Assembly (NCBI GenBank): GCA_030064795.1
Contig: JASJEI010000137.1
Span: 1 to 11,676, forward strand
Length of the DNA stretch: 11,676 nucleotides
Reading direction: 5' to 3'
From: Pleurocapsa sp. MO_226.B13
GTDB taxonomy: Bacteria; Cyanobacteriota; Cyanobacteriia; Cyanobacteriales; Xenococcaceae
The notes under the pieces were generated by a model. That model did no database searches. It was not told the origin of the DNA and saw nothing but the letters and a program-made list of their open reading frames with translations. A program made the translations under genes and the position numbers. This document shows, piece by piece, positions 1 to 7,342 of the stretch (its first letter is position 1; every line of letters begins with the position of its first letter).

Positions 1-119
1 AGAGAAAACTTTGAAGCGTAGTCTGCGCCAAAAAATGAAACGCGCAGCTATGAATAATGACTACATGATGACTGTTCTCCGATCCTTTTGTCAATAGGGT
101 TTGAGATGCTCTTACCCTG
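1..119 (+). mobile_element. Right end of an ISAs1-family insertion sequence (partial)
   Basis: The frame beginning at base 2 encodes the last 31 residues of an ISAs1 (H-repeat type) DDE transposase, ending in SFCQ and stopping at TAG 95-97. The terminal sequence TGCTCTTACCCTG follows, ending at about 119. The same end is seen again at 11554-11673, where a full element is present, and comparing the two by eye shows about 13 mismatches in 119 bases. They are therefore relatives, not fresh duplicates. The rest of this copy lies left of the window. Both copies point the same way. The end has been placed directly against the kinase gene. Confidence 0.85.
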
Positions 120-1876
120 GTAAGTTTGTTGTTGACAAAATCCTTGGTAGTGGTGGATTTGGTGTTACCTATAAAGTAAAAGACACGGGTTTAAACAAAT
201 TTTTTGCTGTAAAAACTCTCAATGAATTAGCAAAAAATCGACTAGATTTTCAGCAATTACAAATTAAATTTATCAATGAAGCGATCGCTCTTGCTAGTTG
301 TCGCCACCCTCATATAGTTAGTGTCTATCCTAAAGTATTTCAAGAGGGCGAATTATGGTGCATGGTGATGGATTATATAGAAGGAGAAGATTTAGCTTGT
401 TATCTAGAAGATCGTGGTAAGTTTTCCGAAGCAGATGCCATTGAACTGATTACAAAGGTAGGAAAAGCATTGTCTTACGTTCATCAGCAGGGATTTTTAC
501 ATCGAGATATTAAACCAGCCAATATTTTGCTACGCAAAGCAGATTTATCTCCCATACTGATTGATTTTGGTTTAGCTAGAGAATACACTTCAGGAACTAT
601 TAGGAGTATGACTAATGCTAGAACAGAATGTTTTGCTCCTATCGAACAGTACCAACGAAATGGCAATTTCGGTGCATGGACTGATGTATATGCTTTGGCT
701 GCAACATTATATGTTTTAGTAACGGATCGATTGCCCATACCGTCACAATTTAGAGTTTACGCAGAGTTACCGTCACCGAAGCAACACAATTCAAATCTAA
801 GCGATCGCGTTAACCGAGCTATTCTTAAAGGGATGGAATTAGAACCCCAAAACCGCCCTCAATCTGTAGAAGAATGGCTGGATCTGTTAAAACTAGAGCA
901 AAGAAACTATACTGCGCCAAATTTTTCAGTAAAACTACAAGTATTTGAATTTGATACCGTCCAAATCGATCGCTCTGGAGAAATAATCGATAGAGAGCAT
1001 CACTCGGTCAAATATTATGCAGAAGATTTAAGCGATGATATCAATTTGGAAATGATAGAAATTCCAGGTGGCGAATCGATTCTAAATTTGCCAGATCGAG
1101 GAAGAAATAGAGCAAATAACACGACCTACCAAAATTTAGTTCGTATACCTAGTTTTTATTTAGCTAAATTTCCCATAACTCAAAGACAGTGGCAGCAAGT
1201 AGCAATATTGCCTCAAATAGAAAGAAAATTACAACTCAAACCTTCCCAATTCTCAGGAGCAGATTTACCTGTAGAGAATGTATCTTGGTATGATGCCAGA
1301 GAATTTTGCCAAAGACTGTCTCAAGCCACAGGCAAACAATATCGATTGCCTTCAGAAATACAATGGGAATATGCTTGCAGAGCGGGAACAATCACACCCT
1401 TTTCTTGCGGTCAAACCATTACTTCCGAGATAGCTAACTATAATGGTCGGTATACCTATGCTGACGAGCCAAAGGGAGAATATAGGAAAATTACTACTCC
1501 CGTAAATAAATTTCCGCCCAACGCTTTTGGCTTACACGATATGCACGGTAATGTCTGGGAATGGTGCGAGGATGATTGGCAAGACAATTATCAGAATTCC
1601 CCTCGCGATGGCTCTATTTCTCTACCCGAAGTAGATATTTGGGCAATCGTAGCAACCTACTATTTTCTACTTACTGGCTTTTTTCCCCGTAACTTAGAAG
1701 ATCCCAATAATATGATGGTGGAGTTGTTAACAAAATCAGCCGTACCCATTCGAGAAAGAGATGCTTCTATTCCTCAACCTCTGGCAGAATTAATTGATTT
1801 AGCTTTGGTAGATAATCCAGAATTACATTTCAAAAGTGCGATCGCATTTAAAGAAGCTTTGTTGAATATCATCTAG
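101..1876 (+). CDS. Ser/Thr protein kinase with truncated FGE-like domain fused to a second kinase tail (chimeric)
   Basis: Hanks-type kinase. Counting TTG 101 as residue 1: Gly-loop GSGGFG 16-21, ATP lysine K38 (AVK), helix-C E60, catalytic HRDIKPAN 134-141 (D136, N141), DFG 155-157. The kinase domain ends near residue 265. From about 317 a formylglycine-generating-enzyme (sulfatase-modifying factor) type domain follows, with WYDAREFCQRLS and HGNVWEWCED (482-491). This domain stops near residue 505 without the usual RGGSW and GFR block. Residues 506-591 instead read as the C-terminal lobe of another kinase (PEVDIWAIVATYYFLLTG, then SAVPIRERDASIP). Residues 1-6 are encoded by the end of the ISAs1 copy, so the native start has been lost and TTG 101 is the only start-like codon before the Gly-loop. 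All visible catalytic residues remain, so activity is possible if it is translated. Its role is presumably cytoplasmic signalling; the substrate is unknown. Confidence 0.85.
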   Translation: MRCSYPGKFVVDKILGSGGFGVTYKVKDTGLNKFFAVKTLNELAKNRLDFQQLQIKFINEAIALASCRHPHIVSVYPKVFQEGELWCMVMDYIEGEDLACYLEDRGKFSEADAIELITKVGKALSYVHQQGFLHRDIKPANILLRKADLSPILIDFGLAREYTSGTIRSMTNARTECFAPIEQYQRNGNFGAWTDVYALAATLYVLVTDRLPIPSQFRVYAELPSPKQHNSNLSDRVNRAILKGMELEPQNRPQSVEEWLDLLKLEQRNYTAPNFSVKLQVFEFDTVQIDRSGEIIDREHHSVKYYAEDLSDDINLEMIEIPGGESILNLPDRGRNRANNTTYQNLVRIPSFYLAKFPITQRQWQQVAILPQIERKLQLKPSQFSGADLPVENVSWYDAREFCQRLSQATGKQYRLPSEIQWEYACRAGTITPFSCGQTITSEIANYNGRYTYADEPKGEYRKITTPVNKFPPNAFGLHDMHGNVWEWCEDDWQDNYQNSPRDGSISLPEVDIWAIVATYYFLLTGFFPRNLEDPNNMMVELLTKSAVPIRERDASIPQPLAELIDLALVDNPELHFKSAIAFKEALLNII

Positions 1877-2357
1877 CCCACATTCCGCAGAAATCGAAAA
1901 GGGACTGAAGAATTAATTTGAGAAAGGAGAAAAAAGTATCAAATAAATCTAAATTACAGAAAAAGTTGATGGTATGTTAAAAATCATGACATCATCAACA
2001 CCAGAAATCAAAGTAAAAGACCTAGATCATTGTGGAATCATCGCAGGAATAATTGACGAGATCGAATTAGTTCCACAAATCGACCAGATGATCTCAAAAC
2101 ATGGCAACCAAAAAGTGACCACAGGACAAGCAGTTAAAGCCATGATTATCAATAGTCTAGGAATGATTAGCTCTCCTTTATACCTCTTGGAAAAATTTTT
2201 TGAAGGCAAAGCGACAGAACACCTATTAGGAAAAGGAATATTGCCAGAACATCTCAATGATGATTGCCTGGGTAGAGCATTAGATCAATTGTACCAAGAG
2301 GGAGTAACTAAATTTCGATCGCTACTCCCAAAGGTACAAAAAAATTATCTACCTTGA
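1877..2357 (+). mobile_element. Remnant of an IS1634-family insertion sequence
   Basis: The remnant begins just after the kinase stop and contains the N-terminal coding part of an IS1634-type transposase. The sequence CCCACATTCCGCAG at 1877-1890 may be the left terminal repeat, but I find no inverted copy downstream to 2893, so the right end is missing or unrecognisable. Boundaries are approximate. Confidence 0.5.
1974..2357 (+). pseudogene. Truncated IS1634-family transposase (DUF4277 N-terminal region)
   Basis: The 127-aa product contains the N-terminal region of cyanobacterial IS1634-type transposases: VKDLDHCGIIAGIIDEI, a TTGQAVKAMIINSLG stretch, and LLGKGILPEHLNDDCLGRAL. Family members are several hundred residues long and carry the DDE catalytic core after this point. 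Here the match ends at about residue 110 (YQEGVTK), and the last 17 residues (FRSLLPKVQKNYLP) do not continue it. They may be an out-of-place C-terminus left by an internal deletion, or simply out-of-frame sequence. The break lies at a CGATCGC sequence (2317-2323). ATG 1986 gives the family-typical start MTSSTPEI and is more likely than ATG 1974. No catalytic core remains, so the gene should not be able to transpose. Confidence 0.8.
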
Positions 2358-2893
2358 AATGCTAATCTTTTAATTTGTTCGATTTCAACCGAGTTTTAAC
2401 CGCCTCAAACAATACCTGAATTTATCCCCTGGTACTAACAAAAAACAAGAGACATAATACCAACAAATTCAACTCGTTCGAACCTTAAATTGTGAGGTGA
2501 GGGTTAGCAAGTGGGGTGTGGAGGGATTGTGTCTTCTTCTATTTTATGTTTGATTAAGTGTCCTGCATAACAAATTAATACAGCACCTTAACTAAAAACT
2601 TAAGTCCGTTATCAACGGACTTAAATTGTCAGACAGTCTCAGACAAAAATACAATCTGCTCTATTTAACCGAATATAAATGAATAAGAGAAGGTGTAAAT
2701 AGCGGACGTTGGTAAGTTGGTAATACTAAAGCCTATATTATGTTAGTTGTTTATAAGAGAAAATATTCGATCGCCAACGCCAAATAGCGAGGTTTTACTG
2801 TTTACAATCCTGTCCCTATTAAGTATAGCTTAAACACCCTATTAGATTATCCGTATTTAGTGTGGAGTTTATTATCGAGCAGGTGTAAAAATT
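2358..2893. other. Gene-free spacer, mostly featureless
   Basis: No reading frame in this 536-bp stretch looks like a protein I recognise. It is AT-rich with one G-rich patch (GTGGGGTGTGGAGGG around 2511-2525) and one strong hairpin at 2600-2624. The frame of the downstream ORF stays open upstream only to a stop at 2858. Decayed sequence from the IS1634 remnant may fill its left part, but I cannot show this. Confidence 0.5.
2600..2624 (-). terminator. Perfect 11-bp hairpin, terminator-like on the minus strand
   Basis: TTAAGTCCGTT (2600-2610) and AACGGACTTAA (2614-2624) are perfectly complementary around a 3-base loop ATC. Read on the minus strand, the stem is followed by GTTTTTAG, a short U-tract, so it fits an intrinsic terminator in that direction. 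On the plus strand it is followed by ATTGTC, so termination there is less convincing. No minus-strand gene is visible to its right that would need it, so it may be a relic or a dispersed hairpin repeat. Confidence 0.5.
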
Positions 2894-3256
2894 GTGGAAG
2901 TTATCCGAGAGTATATCCAGGGACTCGATCGACATGGAATCTATCCCGATCGATATATTTGTTATCAAAAACAGGGGAATTTAGTTGAAATTGAAGCAGA
3001 AGTTACAGGAATTCGCCAGCAAGTTCTTAGTTTCTGCACTAATGATATTCTGGGTCGATCACAATCAAAAACAGTCAAACAAGCAGCAATTGATGCCATT
3101 GTTCGCTACGGGACTTCTAATAGCTCTTGTCCTATGTTAAGCGGTCGGATCGGTATTGTTGTCAATGCTCTTCATACCCCAGAAGAGATGGATTGTTTTG
3201 TTTGGGCGATGAGCGCGACACGCTCGGCTTTATCTAAGTTACAACAGGCAAAATGA
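2894..3256 (+). pseudogene. Internally deleted PLP-dependent alpha-oxoamine-synthase-like protein
   Basis: The 120-aa frame starts at GTG 2894. Residues 12-85 look like the N-terminus of an alpha-oxoamine synthase (the KBL/BioF/serine palmitoyltransferase group of fold-type I PLP enzymes): HGIYPDRY, SFCTNDILG (in the position of NYLGL), and AIDAIVRYGTSNSSCPMLSGR (in the position of RYGTGCSGSRLLNG). From about residue 88 it reads IVVNALHTPEEMDCFVWAM, which resembles the extreme C-terminus of the same family (usually a T-A-x-HT-x-E-D/E-ID motif before the final helix). The intervening 250-300 residues, including the Schiff-base lysine and the PLP-phosphate pocket, are absent, so enzyme activity is not expected. 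The join falls near GGTCGGATCGGT (3143-3154) and is in frame. A small perfect inverted repeat lies near the 3' end at 3211-3225. The gene precedes the AAA-CHASE2 gene by about 60-90 bp on the same strand. Confidence 0.7.
3211..3225. repeat. Short GC-rich inverted repeat inside the PLP-enzyme remnant
   Basis: GAGCG-CGACA-CGCTC is a perfect 5-bp stem with a 5-base loop. It is GC-rich in an AT-rich gene and falls in the C-terminal helix coding region (MSATRSALS). It may be a small in-frame inserted repeat, but it is short enough to be chance. Confidence 0.3.
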
Positions 3257-3345
3257 ACCTATGAAGCAGATTTTAATCCTTCATAATTCACAGTTTGCTA
3301 ATCTAAGTTATTTGCTAGGTGTTAAAAACATTGCTTAATCTCCTG

Positions 3346-6075
3346 ATGAATCAAGATAACGTAGCATTTTCCTATCAAATAGGAGGAAGTCTAGCTAGTC
3401 AATCTCCTAGCTATGTAGAACGGCGAGCCGATCGCGAATTAGAACAAGCCCTCAAACAAGGGGAATTTTGTTATGTTTTAAACTCGCGACAAATGGGCAA
3501 ATCTAGTTTGCGGATCAGAGCCATGTCTAAATTACAAGCAGAAGGAACTGTTTGTATTTTTATTGACTTGACTGGCATGGGAATCCAAGATTTAACTCCA
3601 GAGAAGTGGTACGCAGGAATTGTCTGTTCTTTGGTTAGTGGTTATCAACTTAAATTTAACTGGCGTAGTTGGTGGCGAGACAAAAGAGATTTATTGTCTC
3701 CCGTACAACGATTGAGTCTATTTATTGAGTCGGTTCTGTTAGTAGAAATTCCCGAAAAGATTGTAATCTTTATTGATGAGATCGACCGAGTTCTCAGTCA
3801 AAAGTTTTCTTTAGATGACTTTTTTGCTTTTATTCATAGTTGCTATCAAAAACGTCAAGTAAATTCAGATTATAATCGTCTTACTTTTACTCTTTTAGGA
3901 GTAGCAGCACCGAAAGATCTCATCGATCGTAAAAATCAATCTCCTTTCGATCTGGGTAGAGCGATCGACTTGCGGGGGTTTGAGTTGAAAGAAGCTTTGC
4001 CTTTGGCGTTAGGTTTATGCGATAAAGTTCCTAACCCCGAACAAACATTAGCAGAGATTTTATCTTGGACGGGAGGACAACCTTTTTTAACTCAAAAACT
4101 ATGTCAACTAGTCGTAGAAAAAGGTAACCAGGCAGAAACAGTTGTCGTAGCCGAACTAGTGGAAAGATATATTATTGATGATTGGGAATCACAAGACGAA
4201 CCAGAACATCTACGGACAATACGCGATCGCCTGTGTTGGCGTAATTCTGCCCAGACTATTCGTTTACTTGGTTTGTACCGCCAGATTTTAGTAAGAGGAC
4301 AAATTCGGAGTAATAATAGTACAGAACATATGGAACTACGTTTATCGGGTTTAGTTGTGGAAAAACGGGGTTATTTAGAAGTTAATAATCCTATTTATGC
4401 TTGTGTGTTTAATTTAGCCTGGGTAGATCGACAATTGGCACAATTACGCCCTTACGATCGCCAACTCACAGCCTGGATCGCTACAGATTGTTCCAATCCA
4501 ACTTATTTACTCAAAGGAAAAGAATTACAAAATGCTCTGACTTGGGCGTTGAATAAAAGTTTGGCAGACATAGATTATCAATTTTTGGTTGCCAGTCAAG
4601 ATTTAGCCAAACAGGAAGTAGAAAATACCCTAGCAGCAGTAGAAGCAGCTAGCAAGCTATTGGCAACTACAAGCAAACAAGCACGACAAAGAGTAAACAA
4701 ACAAAAACTAGCGAAGAAATGGCTAGGCGCGATCGCGATAATAGTGACGGGTTGTATTTTAATTCTGCGTTCTGGAGGAATTTTACAAAGTTGGGAATGG
4801 AATTCACTCGATCGCTTTTTTACTTGGCGACTGACGGATGCTAAAGATCAGCAAGTGGTGGTAGTAACGATTGACGAAAAAGATATTAACAAGATGGGAC
4901 AATGGCCGATTAGCGATCGGAATCTAGCAACCGTAATTAAGAAGATCGAGGCTCAAAAACCAAGTGCGATCGCTTTAGATATTTACCGCGATTTACCCGT
5001 CCCCCCAGGAAATCAAGATTTACTTCGACTAATTAACTCTACTTCTAATTTATATATGGTTGAGAAGGTAATCGGTGATTCTATTCCACCTCCACCAACT
5101 GTAAGTCAACAACAAGTCGGTTTTGCCGACTTGGTGCTAGATAGCGATGGTAAAGTACGTCGGGCATTATTATCTCTGGTAGGGGAAGATCGACGGACAC
5201 GTTTGAGTTTGGCTACTAAATTAGCTTTACATTACTTAGAAGAGAGAAAAATTTACCTCGAAGCAATAGATCCCAGTCGCTATCGCTATCGTTTGGGAAA
5301 AGCTGTATTCGAGCGATTCGAGGGCAACGATGGCGGGTATGTGCGTGCAGATGCGGATGGATACCAAATATTACTCAATTATTGGGGAACAACAGCTAAT
5401 TTTCAACAGTATTCTCTCACCCAGATACTAGAAGGCAAGATTACTAGTAAAGAGCTTCGCGATCGCCTCGTTTTTATCGGCTCAACTGCTGAAAGCATTA
5501 AAGATTCCTTTTATACACCCTATAGCCAGAGATGGTTTCGTTCTCCCCAAACAATGCCAGGAGTGTTTATTCATGCTAACGTTACCAGTCAAATAATTGG
5601 TACTGCACTCGATAATCGTCCTTTACTTCTTACCCACAATCGATTTTTAGAATTCCTTTGGATATTTTTGTGGGCAATTACTGGCACGGCGATCGCTTGG
5701 AGATTGCCATCTGGAATTGGGATTGCCTTTTATGTCTGCATTGCCAGTATGTTATTGATTACCGTCTGTTACTTGGGGTTTTTAGCGGGTTGGTGGCTTC
5801 CTCTCATACCTTCACTACTAGCACTGACTGCAACTGTAATTACGGCGATCGCGATTAGAAACAAACAACGCGAGAAACTAAAATTTCAGCAGATCTTAGC
5901 CTTGCTCTTGGCAGCATATCGCGATCGTCCGATTGTGGGCAGAATCGCTTTAGAATACTTCAAACAGTCAGAAAATCAAGATAATTCCCACCTCATCGAG
6001 CGGAAAATCCAACAACTAATGTCCAACGATTGTAGAGACGTAGCATGCGATGCTAAGCGAGTCCTTGACCGATAG
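3346..6075 (+). CDS. AAA-like domain + CHASE2 sensor membrane protein
   Basis: Residue numbers here count from GTG 3319. The N-terminus matches the cyanobacterial AAA-like (AAA_35) ATPase module: YQIGGSL 19-25, a Walker A-like SRQMGKSS 56-63, Walker B IFIDEID 150-156, and a winged-helix-like extension to about 370. A charged, lysine-rich helical linker (about 430-466) leads to TM1 (about 468-488). Next is an extracytoplasmic CHASE2 domain (about 490-770; VVVVTIDEKDINKMGQWP, PSAIALDIYRDLP, RLVFIGSTAESIKDSFYTP), then three more membrane helices (about 778-850) and a roughly 70-residue cytoplasmic tail. It has no kinase or cyclase output domain, so it probably couples envelope sensing to the ATPase module. 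ATG 3346 is preferred because YQIGGSL usually lies near the start; GTG 3319 is an alternative, and neither has a clear ribosome site. The last dozen or so codons and the stop lie in a palindromic repeat, so the C-terminus has been rewritten. The gene is convergent with the DUF928 operon. Confidence 0.88.
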   Translation: MNQDNVAFSYQIGGSLASQSPSYVERRADRELEQALKQGEFCYVLNSRQMGKSSLRIRAMSKLQAEGTVCIFIDLTGMGIQDLTPEKWYAGIVCSLVSGYQLKFNWRSWWRDKRDLLSPVQRLSLFIESVLLVEIPEKIVIFIDEIDRVLSQKFSLDDFFAFIHSCYQKRQVNSDYNRLTFTLLGVAAPKDLIDRKNQSPFDLGRAIDLRGFELKEALPLALGLCDKVPNPEQTLAEILSWTGGQPFLTQKLCQLVVEKGNQAETVVVAELVERYIIDDWESQDEPEHLRTIRDRLCWRNSAQTIRLLGLYRQILVRGQIRSNNSTEHMELRLSGLVVEKRGYLEVNNPIYACVFNLAWVDRQLAQLRPYDRQLTAWIATDCSNPTYLLKGKELQNALTWALNKSLADIDYQFLVASQDLAKQEVENTLAAVEAASKLLATTSKQARQRVNKQKLAKKWLGAIAIIVTGCILILRSGGILQSWEWNSLDRFFTWRLTDAKDQQVVVVTIDEKDINKMGQWPISDRNLATVIKKIEAQKPSAIALDIYRDLPVPPGNQDLLRLINSTSNLYMVEKVIGDSIPPPPTVSQQQVGFADLVLDSDGKVRRALLSLVGEDRRTRLSLATKLALHYLEERKIYLEAIDPSRYRYRLGKAVFERFEGNDGGYVRADADGYQILLNYWGTTANFQQYSLTQILEGKITSKELRDRLVFIGSTAESIKDSFYTPYSQRWFRSPQTMPGVFIHANVTSQIIGTALDNRPLLLTHNRFLEFLWIFLWAITGTAIAWRLPSGIGIAFYVCIASMLLITVCYLGFLAGWWLPLIPSLLALTATVITAIAIRNKQREKLKFQQILALLLAAYRDRPIVGRIALEYFKQSENQDNSHLIERKIQQLMSNDCRDVACDAKRVLDR

Positions 6076-6106
6076 GGAATCCTTTAGGATAGGGCTACGT
6101 CTCTAC
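6032..6106. repeat. 75-bp palindromic dispersed repeat (MITE-like) at convergent gene ends
   Basis: GTAGAGACGTAGC (6032-6044) and GCTACGTCTCTAC (6094-6106) form a perfect 13-bp inverted repeat enclosing 49 bases. Arms of the GTAGAGACGT type are common dispersed repeats in cyanobacteria. The element contains the last codons and stop (6073-6075) of the AAA-CHASE2 gene. Its right arm contains the stop codon (6103-6105) of the DUF928 gene on the other strand. A structure of this size between convergent genes could act as a two-way transcription barrier or mRNA 3'-end stabiliser; that role is inferred. Confidence 0.8.
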
Positions 6107-6909
6107 TGACGATCGATAATCGGTCGCTCGGCAATTTCAGCTATACCACCAGATTGCAGATATTTAACCCAAAGCTCGTTCCAATTGTTCAAAGACGATC
6201 TTTCTGCCACCAAAATATTGAGGGCATCATACCAAACGCCTCGTCGTGCATACAGGCTAGCCCGATCTAAACTTGTAGAGGGGAGGCGCGATCGCCCAGC
6301 CTCATCGGAGGCAAGCTCTTGACTCATCATAACCTGAGATTGAGCCACCCGTTTAATCCAAGCAGTAACCACAGGATCGTTAGGATTTGGTCGCTCGCCA
6401 CACACCAAGACAACTGCCCACTGATAGTTTTTGCCTAGTTCTAAGGCGGGGGCGCGATCTGACAATTCAATCCCCAAAATCCCAGTTTCCCCAAGCTTAA
6501 ACGACTGTTGCCAGTGAGGAGTAAAACCTTCTTCTTTGATACTTAAAATTGCTTGTCGTGCTGAAGTTGGAGGGATATAAACCCAAATGGTAGGACGCTC
6601 GGCTGTCGTTAACCCGTAGTTACGTTTGGGTACAATTGCAGTCAATTGTGGGCGATCGCTCTGAGTCTTGGTTTGAGGTGAAATAGAATCTTGAGAACAT
6701 ACCCGATCCTGACGGGAAGCTGCCCCTTCTGTCTCTTCTGGTCGTCCTGCTTCTGGCGGAGGTTGAAAAAAGACAGTAGTATTAGGATTGCCCTCTGGCT
6801 CGGCAAAGGCTACTGAAGTTAACAATACACTCAAGACAAGGGAAAAACCAATCCGATTCAAACTATGATTGATTTTGCGGGGATAGATACTTTTATTACA
6901 GAATTTCAT
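6103..6909 (-). CDS. DUF928 domain protein, secreted
   Basis: The 268-aa product has a basic N-terminus, a hydrophobic stretch at about 20-35 and a likely signal peptidase site after AFA (residue 36), so it should be exported to the periplasm or outer envelope. Residues 37-90 are a low-complexity, Pro/Glu/Gln-rich linker. Residues about 90-255 match the cyanobacterial DUF928 family: an RNYGLTTAERPTIWVYIP strand, GILGIEL, GKNYQWAVVLVCG, and late helices containing LYARRGVWYDALNIL. Function is unknown. In cyanobacteria DUF928 genes often lie beside CHASE2 genes, as here, which suggests a shared envelope-sensing role. Its ATG (6907-6909) overlaps the end of the upstream 110-aa gene by 14 bp, with TAGGAAC just upstream, so translation is probably coupled. 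The stop codon lies inside the palindromic repeat. Confidence 0.88.
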   Translation of the reverse strand: MKFCNKSIYPRKINHSLNRIGFSLVLSVLLTSVAFAEPEGNPNTTVFFQPPPEAGRPEETEGAASRQDRVCSQDSISPQTKTQSDRPQLTAIVPKRNYGLTTAERPTIWVYIPPTSARQAILSIKEEGFTPHWQQSFKLGETGILGIELSDRAPALELGKNYQWAVVLVCGERPNPNDPVVTAWIKRVAQSQVMMSQELASDEAGRSRLPSTSLDRASLYARRGVWYDALNILVAERSSLNNWNELWVKYLQSGGIAEIAERPIIDRQ

Positions 6910-7228
6910 GGTTCCTACTCGAACTTTTAGTAGTTGCTCTGTCGGTATTGAGAATAGATAATTGTCCTAAATTGGCATTTTCTGAGTTAGCTGGAGTCAA
7001 TTCTAGAGAACGATACAATTGAACGACACTTAAGATGATTAGTACCGCAATAAATCCCAAGCCAAAAATAATTCCTTTTTCAGAGGAGTGAGATCGAGTC
7101 TTATTGTTGTTACTCAGGATTGCATCCCAAGCTTCTGACTCAATCAGAAACCTAGTGTTGGGGACATAGTTTGGTTGGGAAAATTCTGTCCGTTCAGGTT
7201 GAGAGGGAAAATTAGAATCACGCTTCAT
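6896..7228 (-). CDS. Small single-pass membrane protein, first gene of the DUF928 operon
   Basis: I do not recognise a named family for this 110-aa product. It has a polar N-terminal half (residues 1-50) rich in Asn, Ser and Arg, one clear membrane helix (about 52-72; GIIFGLGFIAVLIILSVVQLY), and a short polar C-terminal tail of about 38 residues. Charge distribution suggests the N-terminus is cytoplasmic. The ATG is preceded by AAGGGAG, a good ribosome-binding site about 12 bases upstream. Its 3' end overlaps the DUF928 start by 14 bp, which makes a two-gene operon likely and points to a partner of the exported DUF928 protein. Confidence 0.7.
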   Translation of the reverse strand: MKRDSNFPSQPERTEFSQPNYVPNTRFLIESEAWDAILSNNNKTRSHSSEKGIIFGLGFIAVLIILSVVQLYRSLELTPANSENANLGQLSILNTDRATTKSSSRNHEIL

Positions 7229-7271
7229 GGCTTTAATTGACTCCCTTATAGTTGTTTAAACCTAGCTTTCA

Positions 7272-7277
7272 GTATTA
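7272..7277 (-). promoter_or_regulatory. Possible -10 element for the DUF928 operon
   Basis: The minus strand reads TAATAC here, about 45 bases upstream of the operon start codon. A weak TTGCTT lies only 14 bases further upstream, so the -35 spacing is poor. This is a tentative call based on the -10 match and position alone. Confidence 0.25.
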
Positions 7278-7342
7278 TGCGCTCAATACAGAAGCAATAA
7301 AATAGGAAAAATTCAGGTATTTTGCTCGTGACGGTTAGTGAC

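Noticed and set aside
484..738. 84-aa minus-strand ORF inside the kinase gene
   Set aside because: It lies wholly opposite the conserved kinase core and shows no family features; a shadow frame.
2027..2257. 76-aa minus-strand ORF
   Set aside because: It is opposite the recognisable IS1634 transposase frame and has no family features of its own.
2358..2893. Possible structured RNA or riboswitch upstream of the PLP-enzyme remnant
   Set aside because: Only one simple perfect hairpin is visible and it lies 270 bp from the ORF; nothing matches a riboswitch class I know.
5658..5858. 66-aa plus-strand ORF
   Set aside because: It overlaps the transmembrane part of the AAA-CHASE2 gene in another frame; no independent support.
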